Assembly (NCBI RefSeq): GCF_950295315.1
Contig: NC_080164.1
Span: 54,095,451 to 54,159,450, forward strand
Direction: 5' to 3'
DNA length: 64,000 nt
DNA from: Erinaceus europaeus
Lineage: Eukaryota; Chordata; Mammalia; Eulipotyphla; Erinaceidae
The translations under genes were made by a program, and so were the position numbers. A model generated the notes under the pieces. It made no database searches. It was not told the origin of the DNA and worked only from the letters and a program-made list of their open reading frames with translations. Positions 24,025 to 34,599 of the stretch are shown here, in pieces; the stretch's first letter is position 1, and each line of letters starts with the position of its first letter.

Positions 24025-24176
24025 TTTAAAGATTTTATTTATTTATTAATGAGAAAGATAGAAGAAGAGAATGAACCAGACATTACTCTGGTACATGTGC
24101 TGCCAGGGACCGAACTCAGGACCTCATGTTTGAGAGTCCGATGCCCTATATCCACTGCGCCACCTCCCAGACCACT
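24025..24176 (-). mobile_element. SINE-C
   Basis: The plus strand reads aaagattttatttatttatt, catgtgctgccagggaccga and cactgcgccacctcccagac. Confidence 0.92.
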
Positions 24177-24183
24177 GGAATCT

Positions 24184-24540
24184 TTTTTTTTTTTTTTTTC
24201 CTCTTCCAGGGTTATTGCTGGGCTCGGTGCCTGCACCATGAATCCACCGCTCCTGGAGGCCATTTTTTCCCCCTTTTGTTGCCCTTGTTGTAGCTTCGTT
24301 GTGGTTATTATTATTGCCCTTGTTGACGCAATTCGTTGTTGGATAGGACAGAGAGAAATGGAGAGAGGAGGGGAAGACAGAGAGGGGGAGAGAAAGATAG
24401 ACACCTGCAGACCTGCTTCACCGCCTGTGAAGCGACTCCCCTGCAGGTGGGGAGCCGGGGGCTCAAACCGGGATCCTTACACCGGTCCCTGCGCTTTGCG
24501 CCACATGCGCTTAACCCACTGCGCCACCGCCCGACCCCCA
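24184..24540 (-). mobile_element. SINE-A, full-length long form
   Basis: The reverse complement runs from ggggtcgggcggtggcgcag through ccccacctgcaggggagtcg to the ggaggcc module and a T-run in plus. TSD ggaatct at 24177-24183 and 24541-24547. The least diverged A copy here, with many CpGs left. Confidence 0.95.
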
Positions 24541-25084
24541 GGAATCTAAATTTTTAAATCACAAATCTAAAGCACTGGAAAGAGCTACTTTCACTTTTTA
24601 AATCCCTGAGTCACAAGGTTTGCAAAGATGTGTGGAATTTCTCTCATTGATATATCAATATAGTCATTTTTGTATCAGTAGAATTTTGAACCACTAGAAC
24701 TTTGTACTGTCTACTTTAAAAATTAATGACACCTAAATTAAATTTTAAAATAAAAATGTACCTACTTACATGATATAGGAACAACGGAAAAAAATATATT
24801 TATGCCTCTATGGGAAGTTTTTAGTACTCTGGACAGTTTTTGAATGCCATAAGTAGAATTAGAAGAAATGTAAAACTCATACATAAATATGTTGATATAC
24901 AGAGATGAGATAGACACACAAACAGAAAACATAATCCCTATGTTCTTAAATATCAGGTAGCTCCTATCAGAATTTAATCCTGCAAGCAAACTTATCATTA
25001 TAAGCACTATCTGCAACTTTCAAATAGCCTTCTTAAAGACCTAAAATCTACTGAACAGTAAAGATTTCCCTCAAAAATCTAAAG

Positions 25085-25330
25085 GCCTGGGGCAGAGAGG
25101 TAGAGTCTTCTCATTATCATGTTCAAAGACCCAGGTTGAAGCCCCCTGCAGGGAAGAAGCTTCACAAACAATGAGTGGAGGAGCAGTGCTGCAGGCATCT
25201 CTTCCCCTTCTGCCCCCATGTTTGTCTCTACAGAAAAGAAAAAATTACTACCTGGAGCAGTGGAGTGATAAGGCCACCAAGACCCAGCAATAGCCCTGGT
25301 AACAAACAAAAAAGAAAAAAAAAAATATCT
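25085..25330 (+). mobile_element. Diverged SINE-A/B
   Basis: cctggggcagagaggtagag, cccaggttgaagccccctgc, and the 3' module cctggagcagtggagtgata. Confidence 0.8.
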
Positions 25331-25339
25331 AAAGGCCTG

Positions 25340-26690
25340 CAGGTGCAAGAACATCATTGAAAACAAAGGGAAAAGACAGTTTGTCTTTAACTCATCTGTT
25401 GTTGCTAGTCTCACCAACTGCCTACAGCTACATCAGTTAAGCAAGATTAATAATTAAATGACTTGAGGACAGCAATAAGGAGTAGGAAATATAAGTGCCT
25501 ATCTCCAAATTTGCTAGAAGCCCTTTACTACGTGACAGCCAAAGAGTAATGAGGAAGAGAACCTCACAGTATAATCTATTTCTCTCGGTTGATAAAGTCA
25601 CTCTGAGTTTTTTCCCCTAAATTCCAGGAACCACTACACTATGGAAGAATCAGGGAATGGATTCTAGTGAACCTAGAAAACTCATGCCACAACCAGGGCA
25701 GAGACAAATACTATAAAATAACAACAACAAAAAAACTTTGAGAAAGCGTACATTTCAAAACCTTTAATCTATAGTATGCATCGTTCAATCAAGAGTAAAG
25801 TATTATAAGTTTGCTCATGGTTTAGATTAAACCAACAAAAAAAGAATGTCCTCTTTAAATCTCTATCTTCATCCTGTTATCTGTCAAGTCCACACTTATA
25901 CACTGTGGCCATTAGAAGAAAAATGTCAGAAATATTTCCATTCTTCTTAATCACTGGGATATTGCTTTCTCCTTTGGAAAACATATCTAAATTCCCATTA
26001 ACTTCTATCAATATACACTATCTTTCCTGAATCTCATATTCACTACCCTAAGTTCCAAATTCATATGGATATCAGTGTTGTTTAATACACTCTATCCTTA
26101 GAATAATGAATGGATTCCTGTAAGGTATAAAATATTATTTTAAATATTCTTAAACATTTATATTCACATATGGATCTTATTGCAATGCTAACCTGACTGA
26201 GGTCTAGGACAGAGGTCTGAGAGTAAACAGTTTGAACAGTTTCACAGATGTTGCAAATGTCCCTGCTTCTCAGAAAATACTTTAAGCAACAATGTTTAAA
26301 AAGCAAGTTAACACCTATATCTACACGTTACCTTCAAAGGAACAATCCCAAAGGAATAACTGTTCTTTCTTCTGAAACTTACTTTTCTTTATTCTCTTAA
26401 TTTATGTCAAATTTATTTTCTTATCCTCTCTCTTACACTTAACTTCAATTTACTTTTAATGCTATTACTGATGCATTAAATCTTCCATTTTATTCAACTG
26501 GCATCTCTAAATTCCCTTCCTCTCCTTCATTCTTCCATACCCCAAAAATATCTAAAATGTAAAAGTCTATGTGACCATGTGTTTCATTTTTATGTCCTTT
26601 AAACAAGTTCTAATTCAGCACACATCTACACATTTAAGATTTCTTACAAGGCAGCTAGAAACATGTATCACACAGGCCTTGCAAGTGGGA
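25340..26690. other. Unique intron sequence
   Basis: Nothing recognised. Confidence 0.6.
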
Positions 26691-26764
26691 GACACTGGAC
26701 ATGACTGACCAGTGCACTAACTCAGCGACATTAAATAAATCAATTAATTAGTTAATAATAAACA

Positions 26765-26995
26765 GTTCTAGGTCAGTGAATACACCTAGCCAGGTAGGTT
26801 GCATGTTTTGTTATATAGACGGCCATACTCCAAACCCACATGGGAGGTGCCACAGCACCAAAGGCAACTCTGGTGCTGTGATGTCTCCCCTCTTTCACTA
26901 TCTCTCTATCTGAATGAAAAAAAGTAACACAGGAGTGGTGAAAGGTGCATGTGCAAAGGTCTGTCTCTCCCAAAAATGAAAAAATAAAAACAGAT
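26765..26995 (-). mobile_element. SINE-E
   Basis: Reverse of the E-type order seen at 47.2 kb: acctagccaggtaggttgca, then ggtgccacagcaccaaaggc and ctctctatctgaatgaaaaa. Confidence 0.65.
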
Positions 26996-27287
26996 TTCTT
27001 ACAAGGATAAAACAAAAAGAAGAAAACTGTAGGATATCAGTAGAAATTGAGCATAGTCTATATGTACAAGACCCTAAGCAAAATAACATAAACTAAATAT
27101 TAACAGTCATTACAACAAATCTTATATAGTGAAAATATTTAAAGCTCTACCCAAGGATTCACTTAATTGCAGTACATAACACATGTTACTCTTTGGGCAT
27201 AAAACCATCTTGTTAGCTTTAAACTGTATTTTTATAAATGAGAGCCAAAAAGATAAAAAGTATTTAGAATTTAATGTCTAAAGTCTT

Positions 27288-27485
27288 TTTTTTTAATTAT
27301 CTTTATTTATTGGATAGAGACAGCTAAAAATCAAGAGGGAAGGGGATGACAGAGAGAGACAGAGAGACACCTGCAATACTGCTTCATCACTTGAAAACCT
27401 TTCACCCTGCTGGTGGAGACCAGGGGCTCAAACCTAGGTCCTTGTAACATGTGTGTTCAACCAGGTGTACCACCACCCAGCCCCA
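27288..27485 (-). mobile_element. SINE-B
   Basis: The plus strand begins ttatctttatttattggata and ends aggtgtaccaccacccagcc. Confidence 0.93.
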
Positions 27486-27784
27486 ATGTCTGAAAATTCT
27501 AAGTCAAAATGTTTAGTCTAGTGTTAAGACTAATTCCTACCATAACTACCCACTTTAATAGGTGTACCACAATGTCTACCCCTACAAATAAAAAAAAAAA
27601 GTCATCTTAGCCAGCTATAGCCAAGATGAATTTTCATTCTTACTTTCACTCTAATACACATTAATAATAGATTTCTCAAGGGGGGGGAAGCAAAGATATT
27701 GTAATCTGTGGAGGAAAAAAACTAATTGTCTAAGTAAAGTAGCATTTAATAATTTCCCTTTAAAAGAAGAAGTAGGGGTTCAAG

Positions 27785-28140
27785 GAATTGGGAGATAGTT
27801 CACCTGCCAGGTGTGAAGCGCTGGGTTAAAGCTCCTGCATTACATGTAGCACTACAGACAGCACTGAGTGAGTTCCATGGATGACAGGAGTGGTGCTGTA
27901 GTGTCTCTTCTATCTCTTGCTTTCCCCTCCCTTCCTCTCTTTTTGAAAACAATAAAAGGAATATTGAGCCAAAGATGTCAATCAGTAGTACTGTGCAAGT
28001 GCAAGGCCCTAAATTCATTCTCTGGTACCAAATAAACAGATGAAGGCAGAGAGGGAGTTTGATTCAATGAGTCAGAGCTATATAGCTCACTGTGGAAGAA
28101 TGCATGCTGAGTTCAACCTCCAGAACTAAAAGAGAAAAAG
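27785..28140 (+). mobile_element. SINE-E type copies in series
   Basis: First copy 27785-27958 (attgggagatagttcacctg, ggagtggtgctgtagtgtct). Remnants of one or two more follow to 28140 (tgtgcaagtgcaaggcccta, catgctgagttcaacctcca). Diverged. Confidence 0.6.
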
Positions 28141-28149
28141 AGAGAGAGA

Positions 28150-30219
28150 TTTTCTAACTTAATCACCTTAAAGTTAATGTGCCCAGTATGACTGCCAAGA
28201 AATACTGGGAATTATTCAGGATCTTCCTGTATTTTCCTAATTTAATCCATAATAGACCTTGGTTTCCAAGTTAAAAAAAAAAAAAAAAATTAATGTCAAC
28301 CCAGACCTTTACATCTTATTCTCACCCTTTCCAGATCCTCAATTAAAATGACCATCCAGTCCTATTCAATCTATTTTCACTGCTCCCTTGCCACTGACTC
28401 AGCCCAACCCTTTTGCCTTATTTTGTCTATTGCAACAGCTTCATTGCCTCCAGTCAGTTTTTCCACTCTGACCCTTACTCCACACTGTCATCCAAGTGGT
28501 TTTCCAACACATAAACCTAAAGTCTCTCCCATTCATAACTCTTCACTATGTTCCCAATACACACAAAAATTAAAGTTCAAGCCATTCTATAACATCACCT
28601 AACTTTCCAGATTTGAATCCTCCCTGCTTCTCAAACATATCCCACAACACCCTCTCCCATTCTGTACTTTTAAGTCCCATCAATAGCAAACTATGCTCCT
28701 TTGGCTTCCAGTACACCCACTATTTATTACCTTCATGCTTTTGCATAGGTGTTACTTCACTCTCAAAATGTCCTTTACTTCTTCTAATGTGGCTTTCCAG
28801 CCAACCACTATGAATTTTTCAAAACCAGCTCAGACCCCCAGAAAGTCATCTCAAGCCACCCCCCATCTTAAAGAGTTTATTAGATTTCCTCTGCCAACCT
28901 TGTAAGTAATAATGACACTGTCAATTACAGTGTGCCTAACACTATTCCAAGTACTTTACATGTATTAGCTAATGTTCAAATACACTTTCTTTTAAAGTTG
29001 TACCATTTTTATCTTTCAGACTATGGAAATTAAATCAAGAAGTTGAACAACTTGTCCCCAGAACTACCCAACTGTGTTAAGTGATGGAGACAAAATTAAA
29101 CCTCCTACATCCTAAGTATTTTTATTTTGAACCTATTACAGTGCATTTATTTACATGACTGTCATTACCCCAGACTCTGAGCTCATTGAGGGTGGAGATT
29201 GTGTCACATTCAACTCTAAAACCACAGCATCAGGCAAAAAGTAATCAGTACATTCACTTTTTGAATTGCATATAACACTCCTAACAGGTTCGAGAGGAAA
29301 ACATTCAAAAATTCAGTTGCAAATAAAAATTCAAATATGCCTCAGTCATTCTAGAACAAAGTGAGCTATGTTACTCATTTAATAAAGGGATATTTTTTAA
29401 AAAGAGAGAGGTAATTGCAAAGACGAGATAAAAATCCTTGAAGACAGTAACATCAACATATTTTTTGTAGTAGTACTGTTTGATCACTGCACTAAATCAA
29501 AACCCAAAAGGCCACTTGCTCTAAATTAACTTTTTTTTTTTCTTGCACTGAATAAGAATTATTCTTGCTTATCATTCAGGACAGTGAAAAGAAAGCCCTA
29601 AAGAGTACTTTGCTCAAGTGGAAAAAAAGCAAACCAGGGACCAGAACTACTAATTGCTTCCTTAAGTCGGCCAAGAAATGGATCCCATTAGGCAATTAAA
29701 ATAAAATACAGTTGCCTGACTAAGCATACAACAAAAGAATTTCTAAGGTTGTGTGCACTAGCATTCCATTATTCAAATAGTGAAAACTTCTTCATCTTAA
29801 GCAAAGACAAGGAAATAGCAAGAACTAAATGAAATTAACACCACCCCACATAATATGAGTTTCTGTATTAAAACCTGTAACATAACATTAAAACATGTCT
29901 TATATTTCAGTAATTACATTTGGTGACTCCTAAAAGTTATAAAACTCAAAGTTTATCTAACACTAAAGATGAAAGAACACCAAATTTAGTATGCAGAGGG
30001 TAATCTTGCAGTCCTCCAAGCCATTCTGAAGTGCAGTCATTAAAGCCCACAGAGACAGTACCAGCAACAGCAGTGCACAGCACAGTACCTGCACCTCCCC
30101 CTCCTCCAGCTTTTACACACGTATGCACTACAGAAAGGTAAAGCCGCTGTCATTAGAAGAAAAATTTAGACCACAGTCAGAGTCACTGCACAGTAAATTC
30201 TACATCTAGAACATCTTAC
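28150..30219. other. EHBP1: Repeat-free 2 kb adjacent to the EHBP1 coding exon
   Basis: No SINE or L1 in about 2 kb, unusual in this window. A T/C-rich plus strand at 28270-28900 looks like generic intron. Reduced repeat density beside a first coding exon may reflect regulatory constraint (inference). Confidence 0.5.
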
Positions 30220-30323
30220 CATTTCTTGGTACACTCCACCATCAGTTCCTGGTAGGAGGCCACAAACTGGAACTTAGATGCATGTTTTCCCACACGCTGC
30301 AGTCTCTTCCAAACTGAAGCCAT
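30220..30323 (-). CDS. EHBP1: EHBP1 first coding exon (N-terminal 35 residues)
   Basis: Read on the minus strand, the ATG at 30323-30321 opens a frame that begins MASVWKRLQRVGKHASKFQF and ends CTKKW. It matches the N-terminus of mammalian EH domain-binding protein 1, which I recognise. The exon gives 34 whole codons plus TG of the Trp codon, followed by the donor GTAAGAT at 30219-30213 (phase 2). The start is well supported: A at -3 and G at +4 fit the Kozak rule, and an in-frame TAA lies 27 bases upstream with no ATG in between. These residues begin the N-terminal C2 domain. From family knowledge, EHBP1 couples EHD proteins and Rab8/Rab10 membranes to actin through a CH domain and a C-terminal Rab-binding coiled coil, in endocytic recycling. 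The remaining exons lie outside the window, below position 1. The short reading frame is undamaged and spliced, so it is not a processed pseudogene. Confidence 0.95.
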
Positions 30324-30620
30324 GATGACCAATATACTGGAGCGATTATGTTAGCAACACAGCGACTTTAACAAAGCACAGGGTCCAAAGCAAAGGAGTC
30401 TTGCATGTATGTCTGTACTTTTAAAAACTTAAGGACTACTTGAAACGATGTTTGGGGGGGTCCAAGAATCTTCTCCCTGATTCACAGGGTAAATTCCATC
30501 TCAGATGAATGGCCCAATCAAGAGCCGTATGATATGCATGACAGGTTGAATGAGAAGGGGTTCCCTCATGGAGACATCACCATTCCACCTCAGGGACTAT
30601 ATGATATGTATCCTGGAGGA
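30220..30620 (-). other. EHBP1: EHBP1 exon 2 (297-base 5'UTR segment plus coding start)
   Basis: On the minus strand an acceptor with a long pyrimidine tract (tttgttttgcttttcag) ends at 30621, so the exon begins at 30620. It runs through the ATG at 30323 to the donor after 30220, 401 bases in all. The 297-base leader holds several upstream ATGs whose frames all close before the main start. Examples are 30569-30501 (22 codons) and 30406-30368 (12 codons). Such uORFs usually lower translation; that effect is inference here. The acceptor position is predicted from sequence alone. Confidence 0.75.
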
Positions 30621-31738
30621 CTGAAAAGCAAAACAAAGAGAAAAAAAAAAAAAGATCAGGAGAGAAGCTTGAAAAAGTGACTAACCACACATGTTAGATA
30701 ACACTGGAACAGATAAGCCCAGCTCACTGCATGTTTTCCAAACAATAAAACAAAACAACAACCTAGAAAGCTAGTAACATCTAGGATGCAAGGCACTAGG
30801 GGAGAAATTATAATTCACACCGAAGACATGGTGCAACACAGCAGGTAATCAGCATCAACAACAATTCTGAGAAGCAGGTTGAGGGCCCTGCCTCCCCTCC
30901 TAGCATCACTGAAGGGCGAGAGGAGCGGGAAAGTCTAGGGATGCTGTTTAATGTCCACCGCCAGTAAGAAGAAGTGGGGTATTTTAAATAAACTTTGTTT
31001 CCCGGTCGGTAATAAATAGCTTCGGGTCCTAGAATATGTGCTTGGAACAAATCAGGGAGTGGGGTGGAATATCGTTGTTCAGATGGAGACGGGAATGGAT
31101 GAGAGGAGAGGAGTGGAGAGCGATCTCAAGGCACAGACAGAGAGGACAGTGTCTGGGCTCCAGGCCACTGGGGTTCTCCTTCACCGCCGCTGCCAGCCAG
31201 CCCGAGGGAGCGGGAACTCCGGCCGGGGCGCAAGGCGATGCCCCGGGAGGCGGCGAGCGCAGCGCGCGGCGTGGAGCGTCCCTCCCCCACCCCAGCAAGT
31301 CCCCCCGCGCTGCGCCGCCTCGGCCACCCGGCTCCGAGCCCCGCCGTCCGTAAAGGCGGCCGGAGGCTGGCCCCGCGGTCCCTGTCACACGGGCAATGCC
31401 AGAAGACCCCAGCCCGGTCCGCGACGGCCGGCCCCGCCTCACTTCCACTCCCGCCCCCCTCCTCACACCTCTAATCCCGCTGTCGGGCTGAGTCTGGCCC
31501 CGTTCCCTCCTCAACGCTGCTCCTCCGTCGCCGCCGTAGCAGCAGCAGCCGCCGCCGCCACCGAGTCCTCCATCCCCGCCGGGGCCACATGGAACAGACG
31601 AGCCAGCCGCGGCACTAGCGGGAGCCGGGGTCTGCAGACCCTCGGGCGGACGGCGCGCCTCACGCCCGCCCCCTCCCGGACAGAGTCGCCCCGCGACCGT
31701 CCCCCACCCTACAAAACCCTGCCAGAGCCGCGGCTCAC

Positions 31739-31840
31739 CGCCAAGCGCCCCCTCCCCCGCCTTCCTCCGCCACCATCATCATTACCTCCCCCGCCGCACC
31801 TCTCACACTAACCCTACCCACAGCGGCTCAACCTCTGGCC
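31739..31840 (-). other. EHBP1: Probable EHBP1 non-coding exon 1 (approximate)
   Basis: Inside the CpG island the best minus-strand splice donor I can find is GCG|GTGAGC, with the exon ending at 31739. CCAAT boxes at 31852 and 31916 would place a transcription start roughly 60-80 bases downstream, near 31780-31850. The exon would then be about 50-110 bases. The 5' end is a guess; only the donor and the promoter elements are visible. Intron 1 would be 30621-31738. Confidence 0.45.
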
Positions 31841-31851
31841 GCCCCGCCGCC

Positions 31852-32084
31852 ATTGGCCGAGGCCAGCTCGTGCCCCGCCCCCCTCAGCACCCGGCCTTGG
31901 AGAAGGAGACGTGTCATTGGCTAATCTGTACGTCCATCACATGGGCCCCACCCCCTAGCTCAGGCGTGTTCCCCGCCCCCCCCTCCGCCCCCAGACAGAA
32001 CGCAGCGTACGGCCAGCCGAAACCTTCTCTTAAAAAAAAAAAAAGAAAACCACTAAGGACGATCCCGCCCATCCCTCTGATTGG
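31852..32084 (-). promoter_or_regulatory. Three CCAAT (NF-Y type) boxes
   Basis: ATTGG occurs on the plus strand at 31852-31856 (ccattggcc), 31916-31920 (cattggct) and 32080-32084 (gattgga), giving CCAAT on the EHBP1 strand. The first two have good NF-Y flanks. All lie upstream of the proposed exon 1 and between GC boxes, an ordinary layout for a TATA-less housekeeping promoter. Confidence 0.65.
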
Positions 32085-32310
32085 ATTAGAGAGGATAGCG
32101 ATGGGCGGGAGGACTAAGGAGTGTTTATAGTGAGCTAGAAGATGGTTGATGAAGGTGGGTGTCCGTCAAAGGCGGGCCGAGTACCGGGCTGGGGCTTCTG
32201 GCTCGGGTCGGTGATGGCAGCACCCGAGGCAGCCTTGCCCGTGTCTGTGCTGCGGCTGCTGTCCTGTCTCCTCTCCCCGCCCTCGGAGCCGGCTGCGCCC
32301 TCTTCCTAGC

Positions 32311-33000
32311 CACTAACAACTAGACACCCTTGTTTTCGACTGATTCCTCAGGAGGATTTCCCTTGACAGGCTGTGAAGTAATGACTCTGCCAGCCCCCAC
32401 TCCCAACTAAGCATCCAGCCAACTAGTCCCTAATAGCATTCAGTAAACTGACCTAAACACAAAGTGTTTACTGAATTGTTTTCTCTTCTTCTGGTTCTTC
32501 AACGTTTCTTTGAATTTTGGTTTTCTCCTCCATTGTCTCATTTCCCACTGGTAGGAACTCTAGGTGGATTTGGGAGTGGGTAGGTAACATATGAAAAAAT
32601 AGTTATTGGCAAAGGAGAAAGAAATAACCTAAGTGGATGGGGCACTTGGTCTTATTGAAAGAGCCAAAGAACCTTGTGAGACTATGATGAGAGCTATAGA
32701 CATTTCTCAAGAAGGAGAAACATCTCATGATAAATTGTTTTCCATTTTAGACGGTTCACAAACCCCCAATGTAGACAAAGAAAACAACGAATAAAAATTG
32801 GGACGCAGGCACAATATTGAAGGAAAGTAAGGTAAGGAGAGATTGAAGGAATGTCAGAAATATGAGCACCTTTCAAGCAATCAGCAAATAATCAAAAGAG
32901 AAACATGAAAATAAAGTAAGCAAGAAAGGCCAAGAAAACAATTAAGTGTCATCATTCTTAATCTTATTAAGGATAGAGAGGATATAAAATAATTTGAAAA
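32311..33000. other. Unique upstream flank of the CpG island
   Basis: Repeat-free. Could hold an antisense transcript or enhancer, but no exon can be delimited. Confidence 0.5.
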
Positions 33001-33007
33001 GTGTTAG

Positions 33008-33140
33008 GGTCAAGCAGGAGAGATAGCATAATGTTTATGCAAAAAGACTTTCATGCCTGAGACACCAAAGGTCCTAGGTCCAATCCCCAGTCTCACTATA
33101 AACCAGAGTTGAGTAGTGGTCTGGTGAAAAGAAAGAAAAA
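33008..33140 (+). mobile_element. SINE-D
   Basis: gcaggagagatagcataatg, ggtcctaggtccaatcccca, actataaaccagagttgagt. Confidence 0.88.
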
Positions 33141-33224
33141 GTGTTTTAAGTCTAAGGGAGGATTTTAAAGACATATTTCTTTTTTCTTTCTTTATCTTAA
33201 CATATTTTTGGGCAGAGACAGAGA

Positions 33225-33570
33225 AATTGAGAGGTGGTTATCTCATTGTTGTCAGTTTATAAGAGTCTTCTTGTCACAGCTTACAGTTCTACATCTCTCC
33301 AAGGTAGGTGTCAACATACTTCATTACTATCAAATTGCCATCCTCCTCCATGATAGGGCACAGGGCTCCCAAACACCTTTCAGCCTCCTCCCACATTCTC
33401 CCTTTTGAGTCCATGGATCTGCTGAAATTGACCAGTCTATCAGTATTTCTACTCTTATTTCCCCATCTCTTGTTTCTTATGTACCACCTATGAGTGAAAT
33501 GATCCCTTATCTGTCCTCCTCCTGGCTTATTTCACTTAACATGATTCCCTCCAGCTCCATTGATTTTTTT
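33225..33570 (-). mobile_element. L1 3' fragment
   Basis: The reverse complement contains L1 3' landmarks (catggagctggagggaatca, ttaagtgaaataagcca). A SINE-B in the same orientation interrupts it at about 33573, and a likely L1 continuation resumes near 33850. Confidence 0.8.
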
Positions 33571-33572
33571 AA

Positions 33573-33785
33573 AAATTTTTTAAATTATCTTTATTTATTG
33601 GATAGAGACATCCAGAAATCAAGAGGGTAGGGGAGATAGAGAGGGAAAGAGAAAGAGAGACACCTGCAGCCCTGCTTCATCACTAACAAAGCTTTCCCTC
33701 TGCAGGTGGGGACCGGGGGCTTGAACCCAGGTCCTTGAGCACTATAAGATGTGCACTCAACCAGATACGCCACCACTTGGTCCCT
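33573..33785 (-). mobile_element. SINE-B inside L1
   Basis: The plus strand reads ttatctttatttattggata, ctctgcaggtggggaccggg, gatacgccaccacttggtcc. Confidence 0.93.
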
Positions 33786-34099
33786 GATGTTTTAACAAAA
33801 GATATTTCCAACAAGGGCAACAAAAGGGAATAAATAAATTAAATAAATATTTTTTAAAAAAAAGATATTTCATCTCTGCTTATAGCATATATCCAACGGG
33901 TATATATGCCACAACTCCCTTAGCCATGTGGTGTCAGTGCTTGAACCTATATTATGTACATGACTAGGCACATATTCTACCAGCTAGCTTCTTTCTGGCA
34001 CATACTTAAAGTTGACTGCTTTTAGTGTGATTTACTTATACTAAATCTCTTTTATTTTTAAAGATCAAGAATTAAAAGAAACCAAAATGTAATAGAGTG

Positions 34100-34440
34100 A
34101 AGATTGTGGGGACAAAGGAACCCTCCTGCACTGCTGGTAGGAATGTCAATTGGTCCAACCCCTGTAGAGAACAGTCTGGGAACCCTCACAAGGCTATTAA
34201 ATGGACCTTCTATATGACCTAGTAGTACCTCTCCTAGGGATATATCCTAAGGACTCAATCACACCCATCCAAAAAGATCTGTGTACACCTATGTTCATAA
34301 CAGCACAATTTGTAATAGCCAAAACCTGGAAGCAACCCAGGTACCCAACAACAGATGAATGACTGAGAAAGTTGTGGTATATATACACCATGGAATATTA
34401 CTCAGCTATTAAGAATAACGAATTCACCATCTTTTAACAG
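34100..34440 (+). mobile_element. L1 ORF2 3' fragment
   Basis: Contains ggaaccctcctgcactgctg, gcaacccaggtacccaacaa, and atggaatattactcagctat, all standard L1 ORF2 3' words. It ends within the element without a tail and supplies the bases missing from the 19.6 kb copy. Confidence 0.9.
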
Positions 34441-34599
34441 TGGTCTTAAAATGTTAATACATTTATAAAAAAGACTTTTCTTTGAAATATTAAATCACCT
34501 ATAATCTTAGTCCAGAGAGACCAGAAGGAACTGGCTGTGTCACTATATTAGATACAGCTATAAGTAAATAGCATTAAAAGACATAAATTATGGTGAGGT

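Larger units (their letters stand above)
1..30219 (-). other. EHBP1: EHBP1 intron 2 (proximal part)
   Basis: Everything below the donor at 30219 should be intron of EHBP1 on the minus strand. I looked for the next exon (continuing after CTKKW) and for other exons with clean splice sites and found none. EHBP1 is a very large gene with long 5' introns in other mammals, so 30 kb without an exon is unremarkable. Confidence 0.8.
31140..32310. promoter_or_regulatory. EHBP1: CpG island promoter of EHBP1, possibly bidirectional
   Basis: GC and CpG content rise abruptly at about 31140 and fall after 32310, against an AT-rich background. The block is free of repeats, as expected of an active promoter. 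It contains several GC boxes (ccccgccc near 31874 and 31970, gggcggg near 32104) and a CCG/GCA triplet run at 31528-31563. The minus-strand side leads to EHBP1 exon 2. Strong GC-rich sequence continues on the other side of the CCAAT boxes, which would suit a divergent transcript. A human antisense lncRNA at this promoter (EHBP1-AS1) is known to me, but no exon of one can be proven here. Confidence 0.85.

Noticed and set aside
24049..24549. 166-codon frame
   Set aside because: Lies across a SINE-C and a SINE-A; the same protein-like strings recur at every SINE-A copy.
31029..31514. 161-codon minus-strand frame in the CpG island
   Set aside because: Same composition artefact; it lies in the proposed intron 1 and has no splice support.
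31038..31811. 257-codon open frame in the CpG island
   Set aside because: Pro/Arg/Ala-rich translation typical of GC-rich promoter DNA, with overlapping open frames on both strands and no known domain.
31990..32310. Divergent antisense gene exon
   Set aside because: No convincing donor or reading frame on the plus strand; kept only as a possibility in the findings.
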